DNA from: Rodentolepis nana
Lineage: Eukaryota > Platyhelminthes > Cestoda > Cyclophyllidea > Hymenolepididae
Assembly (NCBI GenBank): GCA_900617975.1
Contig: UZAE01001421.1
Coordinates: 1-13,405, forward strand
Reading direction: 5' to 3'
DNA: 13,405 nt
The position numbers and the translations under genes were made by a program. Below are positions 8,501 through 13,405 of this stretch, in pieces; the stretch's first letter is position 1; each line of letters begins with the position of its first letter. The notes below the pieces were generated by a model, which saw nothing but the letters and a program-made list of their open reading frames with translations, did no database searches and was not told the origin of the DNA.

Positions 8501-11202
8501 GTATATAATAATTTGATGAGTGTTGATATTAAATCTAATTAGTGGATCATGTCTACATGTTTATGGTAGATTTTGAAATGTATTAATCTAATGCGTCTCC
8601 CCAGCTAAAGTTATTAGATACAGTAGTTTTAAGCCAAAGCTAATGACAAACTATTTATTTACCTATTTTCATTGTTGCTGTTTGTATTACTAATTGCTAG
8701 ACCACTAATACTACATCCAATTGGTGAAAAATCGAACCAATCATAGCACGGAAATTTTAATTAATATACCTTCCTGTTTAAATTAAAGATATTTAATTAG
8801 CACATTTATTTCAATTTAGTAATCTTTCCAACATTCTGTGGATAAGTACTGTTGCCTGAAACTACAATTAAATTTCTTTGTGGTACATATTCACAAAGTC
8901 CTTTGATTTGAAATACCTTAATTATTAAATTTATTAAAAGAATGGTTCTAACCCTTTCCTCATTTAGCTTTCACAATCAGTTCTTGGCAGATCTGAAGAT
9001 ATTTCAACAGATCATTAAATAGGCATAAAGTAAAATAAGGCTCCCTTCATAAACCCCTTACGGAGATATTGAGCTTCTGTAAAGCCTCAGAAGTCATGGT
9101 TATGTGAAGCTTAGAGATACAAATTTTGAAAATCTTACTGATGCTGCTTTTTCGAGCCACATTCTGTGATTCTCGGGAGAAAAAGAACTAAATTTATTGT
9201 AAAATCATGTTGAAAACCTGTTGTTTAAAGAACAATTGTGAATTGCATTCGAAGAAATTCTTTTCGAAAATTTTATGAATGTTTACTTCATTGAGTAAGG
9301 AAAGAGATATAGTTTGTGCCAAAGAGAAGAGTTGGAAATTAAAGCATAAAACCGCCAAAATTACGGCCAAAAGGTTGGTGGAGAAGGTTACATTAGGGGA
9401 TTTCGGTACTTAAAAATGATGTTTCCACTTGCGTTCGAGTGGTGATCAGAAGCGATTTGTGGCTATGACACAAACCACTTTACCATGGGCCCTGTTTAAA
9501 TAAGCTCTCTGAGTTTCCTCTCGAACAGAAAGCTTGCACAATGTCATAGCTAGGGAAAATCGGTAATGTCACCAAGAAAACGCTCGGACAACCAAGGTTA
9601 CTCTGCTCCTAATAGTGTAAATCCCCGCATTGATGAAATTGAAATTTAAAATTGAAATCTTCTTATTGTGTGCGAATGTTCTCGAAAAATTAAGTGATTC
9701 TCTCTTGTACTGTCGAATCGATTAACAAGAAATTTTAGTGTTTCAAGTCACCTGAGGGTCAGGAAAGGCGGAAATACCATTGATTAGAATGTCATTTTTC
9801 GATGAAGCAACAGAACACGCTCCTCGGTGTGATAAGAGAAGGGACCATCTTGATTTCCGTGAACCAAGACTATTTCATTCACAGCTAGTCATTTTAATGT
9901 TCGTTTTGTTGCCTTTTTGGTATGAATTTATATTCCTTTTTGGTTTCTTTGGCTACCATGTTGGCAAGTTCTCACCCTAATTGATTACTCGAAATTAAAT
10001 CAATTTATTTAGTTTCACATTCGGAATTTGGTGGTCCCACATTTTGCATTCCATCCCCTTTAAATTTTAACTCTCAAGTCAAGTGATTTATACGATTTTA
10101 TCCAAACTTTGCGCTCTCTCAAACACGCACACAGGAGGCATTCATAAATTTTGAATGAAAATTTTGTTTAAAAAAAGTTCATGAATCCAGTTACACAAAA
10201 ATTGCACTGTTTAATTAAACAATCACTTTAGTTTTATCGAGGCTTATTTATAAATGTGTTATTAAATATTTAAAATTTATTGAAATTTAATAATTAAATA
10301 GTTATACTCAATTCAAACGTCAATAATCTTAATTTGGGCAGAGTTTTCAAAAAAAAATAGATTAACTGATTGACTATTAATATAAGAGAAGATAATTTAG
10401 AGGCCACTCATGTGGTTTGGCAAGTGTTATCAAAATAATTCATTAGAATAGTGGGTGTTAATGTATTTTAATGCAACCTATCCTCTTCGGTACAAATCAT
10501 TCGCTAACAATGTTTATTTTATTTGCATTAGATCATCGACCAAGCTAAAGAAACCGAACTGCACAATACAAAGCGATATCGCGAGTTAATAGAAGTAAGA
10601 GCAATTGACTATAACCTTCTAAAATTTAAATTTATCTCGCACTGATCAAATACCGAACGATTGTCGGGAAATACTGGTTGCCTAAAAAAGCAAAATGTTC
10701 AACAGCTAGACTCTATTTAAGTTTGGCTGAATTCTAAATTTAGGTGCTGAAACGCCAGCGAACAGAGTTTGCTAAAACTCGAGAGGTTCTCAAGGCGAAA
10801 TGGAAAGTGGATTTAAAACGGATGGTTGATGCGGAGAGCGCTCTATTCAAGGCAAAGTCAGCATACTTCAAATGCTGTCAAACAGGCGTTCGACTTAGGG
10901 AGGACCTGACTACAGCTCAAGCGACATTGAATGAATCACAGGCGAGTCTACTTGCTGCAGCCACAGCGCCACCGCCTGCCTCAGCACCAGCTGTGAATGG
11001 TGCATCATCCGGACACTCAGCTTCGACCAATGCCATCTTCGGTTCAACTGAAAATGGTATTGAGAATTGCAATACCTTCTCTTCCTCCACTTCGGCTTTT
11101 ACCCCTCATTCTACTGTAGATCCGTCTTTGATGAATGCTGTCGTGAAACAAAAGGCGAAAGTGGAGAAACTCGAAAAGCAACTCGGTGATAATGACAAGA
11201 AG
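5549..11202 (+). CDS. F-BAR domain of a GMIP/ARHGAP29/ARHGAP45-type Rho-GAP, 5' part of gene
   Basis: Exons: 5549-5615, 5936-6073, 6833-6986, 8968-9010, 10532-10594 and 10744-11202; phases agree and give about 308 residues before a GTAAGG donor at 11203. Proteins of this family bend or bind membranes through a dimeric F-BAR and down-regulate Rho-type GTPases through a later GAP domain. Visible: a 37-residue N-terminus; the F-BAR opening VDFVQTYSKTW...TLEKRAIYE (residues 41-69), close to human GMIP YAKTW...EKRASYE; helix 2 with LADCFHNQFLADL (about 117-127); then LKRQRTEF...KAKW, DAESALFKAKSAYFKC, a low-complexity loop, and KAKVEKLEKQL. Exons 1, 2, 5 and 6 are secure. Exon 4 (8968-9010) has a strong acceptor and exact phase but an AT donor. 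Family membership is likely; the C1 and GAP domains are not in view, so another F-BAR family cannot be excluded. Confidence 0.82.
6074..6832 (+). other. Intron 2 of the F-BAR gene
   Basis: The intron begins GTGAGT and ends with a fine pyrimidine tract and acceptor, cacctttttgttag. It is AT-rich. Inside it, another good acceptor (gcgtttttcag, AG at 6201-6202) opens a 45-codon frame that has no phase-compatible donor. Confidence 0.7.
7512..7535. repeat. CA/TA microsatellite
   Basis: A CA run passes into a TA run (cacacacacgcacatgtatatata). A similar catgtatatata unit recurs at 11732-11749. Confidence 0.85.
7933..8041. repeat. Nested inverted-repeat cluster
   Basis: GCAAGTGT (7960-7967) and AAACATT (7983-7989) are both complementary to the continuous right arm AATGTTTACACTTGC (8027-8041). 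In addition gacttttattgaca (7933-7946) pairs with tgtcaaaagtc (7965-7975) apart from three extra bases. It could fold into alternative hairpins. No known element is recognised. Confidence 0.6.
9011..10531 (+). other. Non-canonical intron or insertion, 1521 nt
   Basis: It lies between F-BAR exons 4 and 5. It starts ATCATTAAATAG (no GT or usable GC donor) and ends with the normal acceptor atttgcattag. A direct repeat AGATCAT flanks it (9009-9015, 10530-10536). By eye its first kilobase is less AT-rich than the neighbouring introns. It contains a 63-codon ORF (9789-9980). The outermost bases show only a loose, AT-rich inverted resemblance (gcataaagtaaaataa against gcaaataaaataa on the other strand). 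No transposase is visible. Confidence 0.5.
10595..10743 (+). other. Intron 5 of the F-BAR gene, 149 nt
   Basis: The intron begins GTAAGA and ends ctaaatttag. It is a phase-0 intron joining RELIE to VLKRQR, in agreement with the family alignment. Confidence 0.9.
10954..11124 (+). other. Low-complexity loop inside the F-BAR coding exon
   Basis: About 57 residues rich in Ala, Pro, Ser, Thr and Asn (for example TAPPPASAPAVNGASSG) sit between two charged helical stretches (LREDLTTAQATLNES and KQKAKVEKLEKQL). As I recall, human GMIP and ARHGAP45 also have a short Ser/Pro/Gly-rich insert at this point, so position supports the family call. Here it is longer. Confidence 0.8.
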
Positions 11203-11710
11203 GTAAGGCTCATTCTTCATGCGTACTTCATTCTCTCAAACTTTAATGCGCATTAAAACAACTCCTACAATTTTCAACATTCAAAAATTAAATTATAATG
11301 TTGTAAGTCTCTATAGAACCCAAGTTTTAATCAAATCGTATTCAGTAAATTACAATCGTATAAGTTTTAAATGTAGAATAAAAGTCTATTGGTGCAGAAA
11401 ATCTTCTTCAAATTGCTAAAATATGCAGCTATAATAGGGTAAATTAGAAATTAAATTTGACCACTGTGGAATAATGTCAAATACTAGCTAGTTTAATGAC
11501 AGGTTAGTTATTGTCGTGGTTCAGGACCACTTTGACCAACACGTTTAAACTCATGGTTATCCTTCTATTCTATCGATTTATATAACCGAACATTTTGTAT
11601 CCGAAGATGCTATGAAAAGCAATGTCTTATAAAACACGTAGTACATGTCGCTTGTTTATGTGCATTCTTTGTGTGTATTTTACGCCGGTTTGACTAGAAT
11701 GTGTTCAGTT

Positions 11711-11749
11711 ATGTATATATACATACACACCCATGTATATATATATATT
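11711..11749. repeat. TA/CA microsatellite
   Basis: Alternating TA with short CA interruption (atgtatatatacatacacac, then catgtatatatata). Confidence 0.9.
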
Positions 11750-11881
11750 ACCATGTTTGGATATGCCTGAAAATTTCAAACCTCGCGCGATATCTTAATA
11801 ATGACAGTTAATTACATGTCCGCATCAGATGGTCAAGAGATAAATTTCCAAAGGAAAACAAAGACGAGTAACTTTAGATTG

Positions 11882-11902
11882 TCCCATCCCTCCACCCCTC
11901 CC
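11882..11902. repeat. C-tract cluster (G-quadruplex motif on minus strand)
   Basis: Four runs of three or four Cs with loops of one to four bases. The complementary strand fits the usual G-quadruplex pattern. Confidence 0.7.
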
Positions 11903-12040
11903 TGATGAAGTGTTCAAGTCACTCGCTCTACTGAAAAATATCACCTTTCTTAACTCTATTGTCACAATACTAAAACAAATTGACAATTTCTAAACGTGAG
12001 AAGTAATTAACATCAATAGCAGGCATTCTAACCAGTGATA

Positions 12041-12088
12041 AAAAGGGAGAGGGGTGGTGAGAGGGGAGGGGGGTTAAGGAGGGAGGGA
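12041..12088. repeat. G-tract and purine-rich cluster
   Basis: About 48 bases of nearly pure purine on the plus strand with several G runs of three to six (aaaagggagaggggtggtga and following). It fits a G-quadruplex motif in the sense of the F-BAR transcript, and is partly complementary to the C-tracts at 11882-11902. Confidence 0.75.
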
Positions 12089-13366
12089 ATCAGAAAGGTC
12101 CAGATTCTTGCTTCATTAAGTTTGTGGACTTGCCTAAGATAGAGGGGCCACTTTTCAACTTTCAAGTTCCACTACTAATTCCCAGAATCACAGCAAATGC
12201 CTGTCTGTGGTGTTCAGTGCTATTCAACCAAGGGGAGTGTGTCTAGACACTCCAATTTTTTTCAGATCCTTTAAAAGGCAGATAACCTTATACGATTCTC
12301 CACAGTTTTTAACCATAGCACAGCAGACACGAGGCAATTAAAAATTTGAAATATGCGCGGAGGCGCGTGAGATGTGCTTAAACTTTATTATCAACCCTCT
12401 TTGCTGGTCCTTGCGTAGATAATGTTCTTTATCTAATTACTTCATAACTTTTATTCAGTCTCCTTGAGTTTTTTGAATGATTCAACCACATCACTATTGG
12501 GTAATAAGTTTCTTGAGCTAATGGGCGCATTAAAAGTATAAGAATGGATTCCTGTGAATTCTGTTTTTTTCGTTAAGATTACTACTACTATCTAAACAAT
12601 CATTTAATAGCCATTATGGAATAATTTTTAGGCGGTGATTTCATCTTCATTCTACCTTTGTTTATTTGAGATGAAAGCAATATTTCACGCTTTCCTGGCA
12701 GATCGATAAATAAATTAGGACCTTTTGTGTGACATGGTGTAATGGTTCGTATCCTTTTTGATAAACGCACATTTAATTCCGAATATGTAACAATTTGATT
12801 TATACTTTAACACCTACATCGTTATTCACAGTGTATAAAGCAAGCAGGTCACACCACCCACTGGGATCAGGCAAATTCGAATTCTTCCAAAGACATTCTT
12901 TTGTAAATACACTTATTACTAGACACCCACCCACCCGACTATTTCGCTGATATCACTCCTGGATGGAATATAAAACGCCTTGGTGCAGTATGTCACATCC
13001 ACACGATATTAGCCAAATTTGACCTACTGTATTGGTGTGTAAGCAATATTCTTGCACAAAATATGCCTCCATAAACATGCCAGTTTATTGCTTTCATAAT
13101 AAAACACAATTTCCAAAGCAAAAATAACGATATTTCAGTGTGATTACACAATCATTCTAAGTTGGAAATATTAAGAGAGCCTAAACAAAGCGTTTATTTC
13201 TTCTTGTCATAGTTTGGGGGGTGGGGGGTAACGAAAACCTATTCATAGGCGCTGTTTGCACAAAATGCACCCAGCACATGCAGAGATGATGTCCGAATAG
13301 GACTGCACTGTTCCTGCAACTGGCAGGCGAAGGCACACATTCATGCGCAATTTGGGGTGGGGAGGT

Positions 13367-13405
<39 letters not shown>
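13367..13405. repeat. Poly-G run at the window end
   Basis: Thirty-nine consecutive Gs, preceded by further G runs (ttggggtggggaggt). The exact length of such a run is unreliable in sequence data, and it may mark a contig end. Confidence 0.9.

Larger units (their letters stand above)
6987..8967 (+). other. Intron 3 of the F-BAR gene, about 2 kb
   Basis: The intron begins with the perfect donor GTAAGT and ends ccctttcctcatttag. It contains a CA/TA microsatellite (7512-7535), an inverted-repeat cluster (7933-8041), a short perfect hairpin ATATCCT/AGGATAT (8278-8294), and a possible alternative microexon (7293-7334). I see no other gene. Confidence 0.6.
11203..13366 (+). other. 3' region of the F-BAR gene, mostly intron
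   Basis: It begins with a GTAAGG donor. The rest is AT-rich, with a TA microsatellite, C-tracts and G-tracts. Two stretches could be the next exon in phase 0: 12832-12902 (acceptor cgttattcacag, donor GTAAAT) and a longer open frame entered at 12186 (acceptor ctaattcccag). Neither gives a convincing F-BAR third-helix sequence, so no later exon is called. Confidence 0.5.

Noticed and set aside
11219..11419. Plus-strand ORF of 66 codons after exon 6
   Set aside because: It begins inside the intron just past the GTAAGG donor and has random-looking composition.
11901..11942. Hammerhead ribozyme core (CTGATGA ... GAAA)
   Set aside because: The two core boxes are present and a weak stem II is possible, but no matching stem I and stem III closing sequences were found.

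Overview
This is eukaryotic, AT-rich DNA with spliced genes. I read it as a parasitic flatworm (tapeworm or fluke). The reasons are two very short introns (35 and 39 nt) at the 5' end of one gene with longer introns towards the 3' end, strong splice acceptors just upstream of both start codons (as expected for spliced-leader trans-splicing), and very AT-rich introns. The group is an inference; no rRNA or mitochondrial marker is present.

Two protein genes lie head to head. On the minus strand, 3735 down to 1117, is a complete or near-complete gene for Elongator complex protein 4 (ELP4), rebuilt here as six exons that join in frame to about 344 residues. On the plus strand, from the ATG at 5549 to at least 11202, is the 5' part of a gene whose product carries an F-BAR domain of the GMIP/ARHGAP29/ARHGAP45 (HMHA1) Rho-GAP family. 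Six exons give about 308 residues, nearly all F-BAR. The C1 and RhoGAP domains expected in this family are not visible, so the gene probably continues past the window.

Layout: 1-1116 is mostly AT-rich sequence beyond ELP4, with a TA microsatellite and a GC-richer open stretch on the minus strand (689-1000). 1117-3735 is ELP4. 3736-5548 is the divergent intergenic region. 5549-11202 holds the F-BAR exons, separated by introns of 0.15-2 kb. 11203-13405 is mainly intron, with microsatellite and G/C-tract sequence, two doubtful candidate exons, and a 39-base poly-G run at the end.

The most interesting point is in the F-BAR gene. The best exon on phase and homology (8968-9010) ends in CAG but is followed by AT instead of GT. 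The 1.5 kb that must be removed before the next exon is bounded by a 7-base direct repeat, AGATCAT (9009-9015 and 10530-10536). It could be a non-canonical intron, a donor-site mutation, or an insertion with a target-site duplication inside a once-continuous exon. The two genes have no known direct functional link: ELP4 acts in tRNA wobble-uridine modification, and the F-BAR Rho-GAP should act at membranes and the actin cytoskeleton.
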